The notes below the pieces were generated by a model. It ran no database searches. It saw only the letters and a program-made list of their open reading frames with translations, and was not told where the DNA came from. A stretch of 64,000 nucleotides of DNA from Sipunculus nudus (taxonomy: Eukaryota > Annelida > Sipuncula > Golfingiida > Sipunculidae). How positions within the stretch are numbered: position 1 is the stretch's first letter; the number at the start of each line of letters is the position of its first letter. Position numbers and translations under genes: made by a program. The DNA lies in the NCBI GenBank assembly GCA_026874595.1, contig CM049319.1, positions 39,129,473-39,193,472 of the forward strand, written 5' to 3'. This document shows, in pieces, positions 11,916 through 23,200 of the stretch.

Positions 11916-12005
11916 ACACTCAAACAGAATACTGAAGTGCCACTTGATGATGGGGATAGGAAGGTGAAGCGTGAGATCTCCACACAGACCCCTTCAGCTC
12001 AGCCA
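11916..12005 (+). CDS. ARHGAP39: ARHGAP39 exon 2 in window
   Basis: A 90-nt exon, phase 0 in and out, bounded by TTCATTTCAG and GTAAGTGATAG. It encodes 30 residues starting TLKQNTEVPLDDGDRK and ending STQTPSAQP. TLKQNTE directly continues CDIIPLAKLQ from the preceding exon and matches the human protein across the same junction, which fixes both the splice and the frame. The segment lies just after the second WW domain and is probably a disordered linker. It lies almost 12 kb from the previous exon because of repeat insertions. Confidence 0.92.
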
Positions 12006-12869
12006 GTAAGTGATAGTACCAGCATGAATGAATACATGAGGATAACAAAAATATAAACATTTGTAACAGTTAAATGTGTAAATACAATGTCATTCCTCAT
12101 TAAAAAAAAACTAAGAATTAATATTGTTTCACCTGAATAAAGAAAAGTTTATCAGGTTACACAGAAGATTTGCAGATTTGTCATTGAGCAAATATTAACA
12201 TATTGACAAGTGTTTCAGTTACACCTGGAACTAGGTCACTGTGGCTTCATTTCCACAATACAAACTGAAAACAACAATATAGATATTACCTGGATCAACT
12301 GAACCATACCAGATACTGTATTTCGTCTAATTTTTCGATCCCTCTAATGATATGACCTCCAAAAAAATTCTGTGTTAATAATTTCTAAATTTCCTCTGTT
12401 TTTTGGACCACTTGAAAAGTTTTTCAATTCACTAAATTCATGTCCAAACTGGTGGACATGGTGACGAAAGAAAGATCAGCCATATCCAGCAATGTAAGTG
12501 TTTGATGAATAAAATAAATAATATACATAACATACCACCCAAGTGTTTGCTTCATTCATCAAGGTATATCCAAAAGTGTTTTCTATATATAAAAATGTGA
12601 TTTGCTTTGTATTTTTTTACAAAAGTGATCACTTCAACAATGTTTGAAACTGCTCATGACTGTAGGCTCAGACCCCTGACCTAGTTGCCTTAAATACTCC
12701 AAAGATTGACAACAAGATATCTCTAACACTAGCTCGATAGTATTTGATAACTGACGGAAGGTAATAATATTAATTAGATCAATTATATTATTTTCACATT
12801 TGTCAGATCTCTTGGCAGCCCTATCACCATGTAAGGCGTCAATAGCTCACCGGTAAAATAAACTCAGAA
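12006..12869. other. Intron, no gene recognised
   Basis: AT-rich intron sequence following the exon 2 donor. It contains no recognised repeat terminus, RNA gene or coding exon. The 180-bp satellite begins just downstream. Confidence 0.5.
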
Positions 12870-13760
12870 ATTTTCATGACAAATACACATGTACAGACTT
12901 TTTTTCGCAGTGCCTTCAGATATTGGCCTGATTTTTGGTGTGTTGGCAGATAATGACTAGTTACAGATCGAGTTTGCATTTCGTCTCAGTAGACCTACTT
13001 TTGACCGTTTTACGGCTCCTGAACATAGAAAATTTCATGAAAAATAGAAATTTTCATGACAAATACACATGTACGGACTTTTTTATGCAATGGCTGCAGA
13101 TATTGACCTGACTTTTGTTGTGTGGGCAGATAATGACTAGTTACAGATCGTGTTTGCATTTCGTCCATGTTGACCTACTTTTGACTGTTTTACGGCTCCT
13201 GAACATAGTAAATTTCATGAAAAATAGAAATTTTCATGACAAATACACATGTACGGACTTTTTTATGCAATGGCTGCAGATATTGACCTGACTTTTGTTG
13301 TGTGGGCAGATAATGACTAGTTACAGATCAAGTTCGCATTTCGTCCATGTTGACCTACTTTTGACTGTTTTACGGCTCCTGAACATAGAAAATTTTATGG
13401 TAAATAGAAATTTTCATGACAAATACACATGTACGGACTTTTTTTCGCAATGCCTGCAGATATTGGCCTGATTTTTGGTGTGTTGGCAGATAATGACCAG
13501 TTACAGGTAGAGTTCGCGTTTTGTCCCAATTGACCTACTTTTGACTGTTTGACGGTGCCCTAACATAGAAAATTTCATAAAAAATAGAAATTTTCATGAC
13601 AAGTGCATGTTTACGGACTTTTTTTTGCAATGTCTGCAGGTATGGGCCTGATTTTTGGTGTGTGGGCAGATTTTGACCATTTACAGATCCATTTCATGTT
13701 TTTCCCAGTTGACCTACTTTTGACTGTTTGACGATGCCCTAACATAGAAAATTTTTTACA
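12870..13760 (+). repeat. 180-bp tandem satellite, about 5 copies
   Basis: Units begin at AAATTTTCATGACAAATACA near 12870, 13047, 13227, 13407 and 13587, an almost constant 180-bp period. Each contains TGCAGATATTG(A/G)CCTGA, TGGGCAGATAATGACTAGTT, GTTGACCTACTTTTGACTG and GGCTCCTGAACATAG. Fragments of the same unit lie at 15630-15770 and 16225-16320, next to family 4 sequence, so the array was broken and dispersed. Core repeats of about 160-180 bp are known in bivalve 'pearl' elements (established knowledge); identity with them is not shown here. Confidence 0.85.
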
Positions 13761-13764
13761 ATTT

Positions 13765-15622
13765 TTTTTCTCTATTTTTGAGACCTTTAAAAATGTGGGC
13801 ATATGTTAAAAGGGCACAAATCATAAAGACTGGACCTAGAATCTTCATTCTTGACATTCTGATAGACCTATGAAAAGTCTCCATGGAAACCAGAAAGTAA
13901 GTCTCTGTTACCCATATCCTTCGAGCTATGGGGCCCAAAAGTACCCCCCAGAATAGTGAAAAATTTCATACAAAAACTTTAATATCTCATTTACTACCTC
14001 ACTGATGGTCATGATTTTTGGCATACATATTGATCATGAGATGTTTCATCAGTTTCTGCAGACTGGTGGCGCCACCTATATTTTTTTATTTTTTATGAAC
14101 TGTTTTCTCTATTTTTGAGACCTTTAAAAATGTGAACATCTGTTAACAGGGCACAAATCGTAAAGACTGGACCTAGAATCTTCATTCTTGACATTCTGAG
14201 AGACCTATGAAAAGTCTCCATGGAAACCAGAAATTAGGTCTCTGTTACCCATATCCTTTGAGCTATTGGGCCCCAAAGTACCCCCCCCCCCCCCAGAATA
14301 GTGAAAATTTTCATTAAAAAACTACAACATCTCATTAACTACATCACTGATGGTCATGATTTTTGGCATACATATTGATCATGAGATGTTTCATCAGTTT
14401 CTGCAGACTGGTGGCGCCACCTGTATTTTTCAAATTTTTACAATTTTTTTTCTCTATTTTTGAGACCTTTAAGGATGTAGTTATCTGTCAACAGGGTTCA
14501 AATTGTAATGACTGGACCTAGAAACTTCATTCTTGACACACAGGGAGACCCATGAAAAGTCTCCATGGAAACCTGAAATTAGGTCTCTGTTACCCATATC
14601 CTTTGAGCTATGGCACTCCAAAGTACAGCTCAGAATAATAGAAAATTTGATACAAAAGCTGAAGTATCTGCACAACTAATGCAGAGATCACCATAATTGT
14701 TTGCATGGATATTGATCATGGAGTGTTTCATCAGTTTCTGCAGCCTGGTGGCACCACATGTATTTGTTTGGGTTTTTTTTCGATTTTTTTCCCTCTATTT
14801 TTGAAACCTTTAAAGATATGAACATCTGTTAACAGGGCACAAATCATAACAACTGGACCTAGAATCTTCATTCTTTACATACAGGGAGACCCATGGAAAA
14901 TCTCCATGGAAACCTGAAATAAGGTCTCTGTTACCCATATCCATTAAGCTGTATGGCTCCAAAGTACCCCCCAGAATAATGAAAAATTTGATACAAAAAC
15001 TCCAGTATCTCAATAACTACAACACTGATGCTCATGATTTTTGGCATACATATTGATCATGACGTTTTCCATCAGTTTCAGCAGACTGGGTGCGTCACCT
15101 CAATTTTTTTTCAAATTTTTACAATTTTTTAGCTCTATTTTTGAGACCTTTAAAGTTGTGGTTATCTGTCAACAGGGTACAAATTGTAACAACTGGACCT
15201 AGAATCTTCATTCTAGTCATGCAAGGAGGCCCATGAAAAGTGTCTGTGGAAACCTGAAATTAGGTCTCTGTTACCCATATCCTCCAAGCTAAAGGACTCC
15301 AAAGTATCCCTCAGAATAATGGAAAATTTGATACAAAAGCTGAAGTATCTGAACCACTAAACCAGAGACCACTATGCTTCTTTGCATGGATATGGACCAT
15401 TAAGTGTTTTTATTAGTTTCTGCAGACTGGTGGAGCCATCTGTATTTTTTTAAAGTTTACGCATTTTTCTCTATTTTTTAGATATATTAATACAGACACA
15501 GCCTGTTGGTTAATCTGTTTGATGCTTCAGTTGAATGGGTATATACTACCATTCAGATGATAAAATTTCCTTTTGCAAATCTCTTCCCAGTCAGCTGAGC
15601 GTCATGACCCATGGGTCACTTG
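13765..15622 (+). repeat. Family 2c tandem units with 3' hairpin end
   Basis: Five units of 338-342 bp start near 13795, 14133, 14475, 14815 and 15155 at GAGACCTTTAAA..ATCTGTTAACAGGGCAC. Each has a CAGACTGGTGGCGCCACCT-like palindrome and CCCAGAATA. The 3' end is CAGTCAGCTGAGCGTCAT, the hairpin GACCCATGGGTC (15606-15617) and ACTTG (ending 15622), followed by a T-run. A 14-base C-run at 14280-14293 lies in one unit. Confidence 0.8.
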
Positions 15623-15771
15623 TTTATTTGTGGGCAGATAATGCCCAGTAACAGATCAAGTTCGCGTTTCGTCCTGGTTGACCTAGTTTTGATTGTTTTA
15701 CGGCTCCTAAACATAGAAAATTTCATGAAAAATAGAAATTTTCATGACAAATGTACATGTACAGCCTTTTT

Positions 15772-16220
15772 TAAGCCCTCAGCTCATAGGCTGATGGGCT
15801 ATTGTCGTCACCCAAGCTGTCCGTCTGTCCATCCGTCTGTCCATCTGGCGTCCGTCGGTCCCGCGTCCGTTTACTTTTACCTTGTGAGCGTGATATCTCT
15901 AAAAGGATTCACCGTTGGAATTTTATTTCATCAGTGAAGATGTACATCGATTAAATCTCGGTCAAGTTGGAAGATTGGTGACCTTGACCCATTTTTCTGT
16001 ATTTTAGAGCTGATTATAGAAAAACACTCAGAAGCTTTTATCTCCAGAACCATTGTGTGGATTTTCACAAAGCGTACTATGATCATTGGGACTGATGGTC
16101 TGTAAGTGCTGCACAATTTTGGTGGCACCACCTGCAATTTCTGATTTTTTAATTAATTTTTATCCGATTTTTCAATTTTGGCATTGTGAGCAGGATATCT
16201 ACAAAAGGATTCAACACAGG
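15772..16220 (+). repeat. Family 4 (GAGCCCTCAGCC) element, 5' fragment
   Basis: It starts AAGCCCTCAGCTCATAGGCT after a T-run, followed by CTGTCCGTCTGTCCATCCGT-type sequence and one unit (GGATTCACCGTTGGAATTTT to GGTGGCACCACCTGCAATTT). It matches 27251-27900. The second unit stops abruptly at about 16224, where 180-bp satellite sequence resumes. Confidence 0.75.
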
Positions 16221-16330
16221 AACTTTGTTGCTTGATAATGACCCGTTACAGATTGAGTTTGCATTTTGCCCATGTTGACCTACTTTTGACCATACAACAC
16301 CTCCTGAACTTAAAAAATTTTACAAAATTT

Positions 16331-16755
16331 TACAAATATTTATAATTTGCTCCAGGCGGGGGCATTTGTGTCCTTCCAACACATCAAGTTTTCAATTTTT
16401 TAGGCATTTTTTCTCTATTTATGAGACCTTCAAATGAAGTGGTCATCTGTTAACATGGCACAAACTGAAACTGCTGAACCTAGAATCTTCTTACTTGACA
16501 TCCAGGGAGACTAATGAAAAATCTCCTTGGAAACCTGAAATAAGGTTCCTGTTACCCATGTTCTCCAAGCTATAGGGCTCATAAATACCCCCAAAAATAA
16601 TTAAAAATTTTATACAAACCAAAGCTCCAGTATCTGAATAACTAATGCCTTGATAGCCATGATTCTTTGGTTAATATTGAACTTGGAGTGTTTCATCAGT
16701 TCCAGCAGACTGATCGCACTTCCTGTATTTTTTTCAAATTTTTACGCATTTTTTT
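16331..16755 (+). repeat. Family 2c unit fragment
   Basis: It contains TTTATGAGACCTTCAAATGA, GTCATCTGTTAACATGGCAC, GAATCTTCTTACTTGACATC and related family 2c blocks. It is interrupted at TTTACGCATTTTTTT by the family 1 element that begins at 16756. Similar sequence resumes after 19742. Confidence 0.7.
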
Positions 16756-17540
16756 AGCGAACCTGTGAGCTTATGCGATGGCGCATTGCATCCGTCCATC
16801 GTCAGCCGTCCGCCGTCAGCCGTCCAGGGTTTGCTTTCCGCCGTCCATGGCTGTAAGTCAGAAACCGTTGGAGCTAGCAGCTCCAAATTACATGTAGGAA
16901 TTAGTCATGTGTGAAACTTGGTGCCCTGGAGCTTTTTATTGGGTATCTGCATTTATTTAGAAAAGCTTAAAAACCTTTAAAAATCTTCTTCTCTGAAACT
17001 GTCCAACCAAATTGTCCAATATTTCACAGAAATGATCCCTGGAACAATATCTCTTAAGTTTGTTCGAATGGTTCGGAGATTTTTGGCCGAGTTACAGGAG
17101 GTTGAACTTAGTCATCTGTCCAAAAAAGCACACTAAAATTAAAATCTCAGAAACGGCTAGAGCTATAATCACCAAATTTTATACCAATGTTTGTCACATA
17201 TGTCATATCTGATTTTGAGGTATTGGTGGCGCCACCTACATTGATGTGTTTTTTACAAGTGAAAATGTAATTTTAAACTCTATTAGCTAATACACTGATT
17301 TATGATGAAACTGTTAAGCTGATTGGTTTAAACTTTACAAGAATTATTCTATGGTAGGGTTCTGCCAGTTTTATAAGAATAGATTGGGTAAATACAGTTT
17401 AAAAAAAAAACGTAGCCAATTGAAAAAGGCTTTCTGTATTTGAAAACAGATTTGAGTTTCAGCAGCCAAGTCAAGAGGTCACTCAGTACCAACAGGTGGG
17501 GTCCAGACATCACCATGGCAACTGACCTGGCTGGGGGGGG

Positions 17541-17592
17541 GTGTCTAGACAGTGTCTAGACGTCTAGACACAGCGTCTAGACGTCTAGACAC
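17541..17592. repeat. Cluster of TCTAGA palindromes
   Basis: Within about 50 bp TCTAGA occurs six times, including the perfect 18-bp palindrome TGTCTAGACGTCTAGACA (17553-17570). It lies directly after a run of nine Gs inside the family 1 element. Confidence 0.9.
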
Positions 17593-17689
17593 AATGTTTA
17601 GATGCAGAATTCCCAGATTATTGGAACTATATGTTTCAACTGTTTAAAAAAACTTGGTTAGCATTTTAAGTGAATTGGGTTTATCATCA

Positions 17690-19570
17690 GGTCACATGTG
17701 AACTGCTGCACCCTCATTTTTGGTTGACCTCTGACCTTTTTTTGCTGCCCAGCTTCCATTTGTGCGTCTGTTTCCACACATAAACCTGTATATCTCGGGG
17801 ACCGTTTGACCGATCAGGCTAAAAAATTTGCACAAATGTAGCCCTTTGATAGCTTTATAACATACACTAAAAATGGTGGCGCCACCTGCAACCACTTATG
17901 CACAGCGTCCATCTGTTCATCTGCCTAGGGATAAAATCACTCATCTCAGCAGTGGTTTGACATATCCACCTGAAAATTTGCAGGTTTATACATCCTGGAC
18001 AATTTTCTCGATTTTATGACAGGTGGCGCCACCTACATTTACGTTTACTCTGCTGACATCCAAGCTCATATCTCAGGAACAGTTTGACTGATCAGGCTAA
18101 AAATTTTGCACAAATGTAGCCCTCTGATTGCTTTATAACACACACTAAAATGGTGGCGCCACCTGCAACCACTTATGCACAGCATCCATCTATTCATCTG
18201 CCTTGGGATAAAATCACTCATATCTCAACAGTGGTTTGACTTATCCACCTGAAATTTTGCAGGTTTATACATCCTGGACAGCTTTCTCGATTTTATGACA
18301 GGTGGCGCCACCGACATTCACGTTTAATCTGCAGACATCCAAGCTCATATCTCAGGAACCGTTTGACCGATTGGGCCAAAATTTTGCATGTGTATAGATC
18401 TCACATAGCTCTTTATCATAGGCAAAACTGGTGGCGCCACCTGCAACCACTTATGCACAGCGTCCATCTGTTCATCTCCCTTGGGATAAAATTACTCATA
18501 TCTCAGCAGTGGTTTGACTTATCCACCTGAAATTTTGCAGGTTTATACATCCTGGACAGTTTTTCGATTTATGACAGGTGGCGCCACCTACATTCTGGTT
18601 TACTCTGCAGACATCCAAGCTCATATCTCAGGAACCGTTTGACCGATTTGGCCAAAATTTTGCATGTGTTTAGATCTCACATAGCTCTTCATCATAGGCA
18701 AAACTGGTGGCGCCACCTGCAGCCATTTATGCACAGCATCCATCTGTTCATCTGCCTTTGCATAAAATCACTCATATCTCATCAGTGGTTTGACTTATCC
18801 ACCTGAAATTTTGCAGGTTTATACATCCTGGACAGCTTTCTCGATTTTATGACAGGTGGCACCACCTCATTCATGTTTACTCTGCAGACATCCAAGCTCA
18901 TATCTCGGGAACCGTTTGACTGATTGGGCCAAAATTTTGCATGTGTTTAGATCTCACATAGCTCTTCATCATAGGCAAAACTGGTGGCGCCACCTGCAAC
19001 CATTTATGCTCAGCATCCATCTGTTCATCTGCCTTGGCGTAAAATCACTCATATCTCAGCAGTGGTTTGACATATCCACCTGAAATTTAGCAGGTTTGTA
19101 CATCCTCGAAAGCTTTCTCGATTTTATGACAGGTTGCGCCACCTATATTCACGTTTACTCTGCAGACATCCAAGCTCATATCTCGGGAACAGTTTGACTG
19201 ATTTGGCCAAAATTTTGCTTGTGTATAGATCTCGCATAGCTCTTCATCATAAGCAAAACTGGTGGCGCCACCTGCAACCACTTATGAACACCGTCCATCT
19301 GTTTATCTGCCTTGGGATAAAATCACTCAAATCTCAGCAGTTGTTTGATTTATCCACCTGAAATTTTGCAGGTTTATACATCCTGGACAATTTTCTCGAT
19401 TTTATGACAGGTGGCACCACCTGCATTCACGTTTATGCTGCAGAAATCCATGCTAGTATGCAACACACCTCACTCTATTCCCCTTGCCACTTAATCCATG
19501 CCTGACTTCACCCGTCCCACTCTGATTTCTGTGGATACACATAGTCGCTTGTCGACTACCCATATTCTAG
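17690..19570 (+). mobile_element. Family 5 element, long copy with ~278-bp units
   Basis: It starts near GGTCACATGTGAACTGCTGC and holds about six units of 275-280 bp (palindromes at about 17875, 18152, 18432, 18708, 18985 and 19262). Each unit contains CTGGTGGCGCCACCTGCAAC, TTATGCACAGCGTCCATCTG and TATCTCAGCAGTGGTTTGAC, and a second palindrome half a unit away (for example AGGTGGCGCCACCT at 18021-18034). The 3' end is AGTC-GCTTGTC-GACT, CCATATT and CTAG (19567-19570), before TTTT. Small open frames in it are repeat translations. Confidence 0.75.
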
Positions 19571-19742
19571 TTTTAAAATTTCCTAGTCTGAAACTTGCAG
19601 GTCCGAAATGTCCATTTTGCTGAAATCATAATGACTAAGGTAGATATGCAGGACTTAAAAGGATCAATATTAAATTTAAAAAATAAACCTCCATTCATAC
19701 TCCCAAACTTTGCACAGGTTCGCATTAGGCCTGTAGGCCTTG

Positions 19743-20499
19743 TTTCTATTTATGAGACCTTCAGATGAAGTTGTCATCTATCCAAAAGCCCACTGAAATC
19801 CATTTCTAAGGACTCATCACAGAATTCATGATTTGTTTGCACTCTGGCAGTCATTTTGCTCATTGTTCAACATTCCTTGAATTCAGCTGAGTGTCATGGC
19901 CCATGGGCCACTTGTTTTATTTTTACATTTTTTTTCTCTATTTTTGATACCTTAAAAGATGCAGTTCTTTGGTAACAGGGCACAAATTGTAATTTGTGGT
20001 AATAGGTTCGAAGTACCCCCCAGAATATAGGAAAATTTGATACAAAAGCTCAAGTATCTAAACAACTAATTCATTGATCCTCATGATTCTTTGCATGGAT
20101 ATTGATCATAGAATGTTTCATCAGTTTATGCAGACTGGTGATGCCACCTGTATTTTTTTTGGACAATTTTTATGATTTTTTTTGTGTTTTTGAGACCTTT
20201 AAAGATGTGGTCGTCTGTTAATAGAGCACAAATAGTAACCATTGGACCTGGAATCTTCTTACTTGACATCTTGGGAGGTCCATAAAAAATCTCTGTGGAA
20301 ACCAGAAATTAGGTCTCTGTTACCCATATCCTCCGAGCTATGGGTCTCAGACATACCCCCCAGAATAACTAAAAATTTGAAACAAAAGCTCCAGTATCTG
20401 AACAACTAATGCATGGATCACCATGATTCTTTGCCTAGATATTTGTAATTGAATATTTCATCAGTTTCTGCAGACTGGTGGCGCCACCTGCATTTTTTT
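19743..20499 (+). repeat. Family 2c remnants with one 3' hairpin end
   Basis: Family 2c sequence resumes after the family 1 insertion and reaches a 3' end at TTCAGCTGAGTGTCAT, the hairpin GGCCCATGGGCC (19898-19909) and ACTTG (ending 19914). A further family 2c unit follows (CAGTTCTTTGGTAACAGGGC to GGTGGCGCCACCTGCATTTT) and is itself interrupted at 20500. Confidence 0.7.
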
Positions 20500-23069
20500 A
20501 GCGAACCTGTGAGCTTATGCGATGGTGTGGCGTCGTCTGGCGTTCGTCATCCGGCGTCTGTACGTTAACCCATACTATCTTGAAAACGGCAAGAATTAGC
20601 ATCACGAAATTTTATGCAAAAAATTAGTCATCTAAAAAACTCTATCGGATTTTGCTTATTTTTCAGCTAACTGCATTTTCTTAGATTTTATAAGGAAAAA
20701 GTTAAAAAAAATCTAAAAAATCTTCTTCTCCGAATCTGTTCAGCCAAATTGTCCAATATTTTACAGAAATGATTCCTGGAACAATCTCTCTCAAGTTTGT
20801 TCGAATGGTTTAAGTTCGGTGATTTTTGGCCAAGTTACAGGAAGTTGAACTTAGTCATCTGTCCAAAAAAGCATTCTAAAATTACAATCTCAGAAATGGC
20901 TTGAGCTATCATCACCAAATTTTATGCCAATGTTGGTCACATGAGTCATATCTGAAATTGAGGTATTGGTGGCGCCACCTGGATCAGCCTTTTTTGTACG
21001 GGGGTCATCAGTGCCAGTATCATACTGACAGCTACAAATAACTTCTTCTCTGAAACGATATGGCCAAATTGGTTAATATCGCACAGAAATGATCCTAGGG
21101 TAGTGCTTTCTGAAGTTTGTTCAAATGGTCTCAGTTCAGTGACATTTGGCTAAGTTATGGGAAGCTGAATTTAGTCATATGCCATAACAGCCCATATTAG
21201 CTAAGTGGCTACAAAAATCTTCTTCTCAAAAACCACTGGGCCAAATTCTTAAATCTCACACATTAATTATCCTTACATGTTGATAATTCAAGTTTGTTCA
21301 AATGGTCTCAGTTTGGTCATATGCCATAACAGCCCATGTTATCTAAGTGGCTACAAAAATCTTCTTCTCAAAAACCACTTGGCCAAATTCTTAAATCTCA
21401 CACATTAATTATCCTTAGATGTTGATTATTCAAGTTTGTTCAAATGGTTTCGGTTCAATGATTTTTGGCTGAGTTATGGGAAGCTGAACTTTGCCATTTT
21501 GCTGTTATTTTCCCATATTAGTTATAAACCTACAAAATGTTTTTCGACTGATGATTCTGAGGCCAGTTTTTTTAATATTTTGCAAGAACAATTCCCTGAA
21601 TAATTCTTATCATAATTGTCTTTTATGGTTCTAAAGAATGAATTTTGGCTGAATTATAAAGATTGAATTGAGTCAATTTACCATATATATTAGCTGTGTG
21701 AAGCAGATACATCTAGCCTGGCACCAGTTTATCAGCATCCATTACATCATGCCTCTAGACATTTAGATTTCAGGTTATCTATGGAAAATATTGACAAGAA
21801 TGTTTTTTTGAAAGCTTTTAAAATATGTAGATTTATGATATTATATATCATCTGTACACTAACTCATAATTTCTCAGGAATAGCAGGAGCTACTTTCCCC
21901 AAAATTTATGCAATAATCTGTCACATATCAAATGTGGTGGTATTCAGCTTATTTTTTTGCTATCTGCATTTACTTAGATATTACAGGGAAAAAGCTGAAA
22001 AAACTTTAAAAATCTTCTTCTTGTAAACGGTCCAGCCAAATTGTTCAATATTTAACAGAAATGGTCCAAGAGGCGAGCCCTCTAAAGTTTGTTCAAATGG
22101 TTTGTGTTGGATAAATATTAGCAGAGTTACATAACAGGCCAAGATTGTATATGTTTCTTGAATAGGTTGAGAAACTGCCAACTGTTTCAGATTTGGCAAC
22201 AGATCAAGAGTTCATTCAGTGCAACCAAATAAAGGTCAAGAGTTCAATCAGTGCAGCCAAGCACAAGGCAAGTGATCACCTCAGGGGCAGCATGTGATCA
22301 TCTCATGGGTAGCATGTGATCACCTCATGAGTATCATGTGATCACCTCATGGGTGTCATGCCACTCAGGGCTGCATATGGAGCCAATCTGTGAGCTTATG
22401 CAGTTGTGTGCCTACTATTTCAGATTTGGCAATAGGCAAAAGGTCAGCCTGGATTTATTTATAGCTTTGGCAGACTGCAAACTGTGTCAGATTATGCAAC
22501 AGGTCAAGAGTTCACTCAGTGCAGCCAGGTAGAGGTCAAAAGTTCACTCAGTCTAGCCAGGTGCAGGTCAAGAGTTCACTCAGTGCAGTAGCCTGAGCCA
22601 GTAATTTGTCACAGTACACTTGGGGCAACAGCCTTTCTCACCTAAGCCTGGTCAGCCCCGTGCATCAGACTTAAGGTAAGTTTGATGTATTGGCCTGATA
22701 TTCTGACCTGTCTATGTGTCTTTAATGGCTTTCTCGTTCACAAGACAGGTGTCGCCATCTACAATGACTTTTGCAAAGTGTATGTGCCTGCTTAATTCTA
22801 AGGAATTTGATATATCAGCCTGAAATTGGGCATATTTATACATGTCAAATAGCTTTGTCGTATACAAGACTGGTGGTGCCACCTACAATAATTTTTTCGT
22901 TGTGTGCACCCATGCCAGAATTTCAGCAGTGATGTTTGTGTATTTTTTCTTGTTCAAAATGTTTAGCACTTGCATTGTTCATATATATGAAAAGTAGTGG
23001 TTCAGCATTGAAGTGTTATACCTGGTGTATATCCATATGCACAGGTTCGCATTAAGCCTGTAGGCCTTG
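20500..23069 (+). mobile_element. Family 1 Helentron-like element, full ends
   Basis: The 5' end AGCGAACCTGTGAGCTTATG follows TTTTTTT. The 3' end is CACAGGTTCGCATTAAGCCT, then GTAGGCCTTG ending at 23069 before TTTT. The interior has repeated TTCTTCTC..AAACCACT..CCAAATTCTTAAATC blocks of about 120 bp, a set of 24-bp repeats containing TGTGATCACCTCATG (22267-22352), and CAAGAGTTCACTCAGTGCAG units. Its removal joins ACCTGCATTTTTTT to TTTCAAATTTTATGCATTTT, a normal family 2c sequence. Confidence 0.75.
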
Positions 23070-23200
23070 TTTTCAAATTTTATGCATTTTTTTCTCAATT
23101 TTTTTATACCTTCAAAGATGTGGTTGTCTGTTAACAAGGCACAAATCATAACCATTGGACCTGGAATCTTTTAACTTTACATCCAGTTTTACCATATATG
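23070..23200 (+). repeat. Family 2c unit remnant
   Basis: Continuation of the host repeat after the family 1 insertion: ATTTTATGCATTTTTTTCTC, GTTGTCTGTTAACAAGGCAC, GGACCTGGAATCTTTTAACT. Similarity ends at ACATCCAG near 23198. Confidence 0.65.

Larger units (their letters stand above)
16756..19742 (+). mobile_element. Family 1 Helentron-like element, full ends
   Basis: The 5' end AGCGAACCTGTGAGCTTATG follows a T-run. The 3' end is CACAGGTTCGCATTAGGCCT followed by GTAGGCCTTG, ending at 19742 before TTT. GCGAACCTGTG and CACAGGTTCGC are exact inverted complements. AGGCCT-GT-AGGCCT can fold just before the terminal CTTG. A CpG-rich CGTC/CCGTC block lies just inside the 5' end. It sits in the T-run of a family 2c unit and carries a nested family 5 copy (17690-19570). 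No Rep/helicase frame is seen, so it is non-autonomous. Confidence 0.75.
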
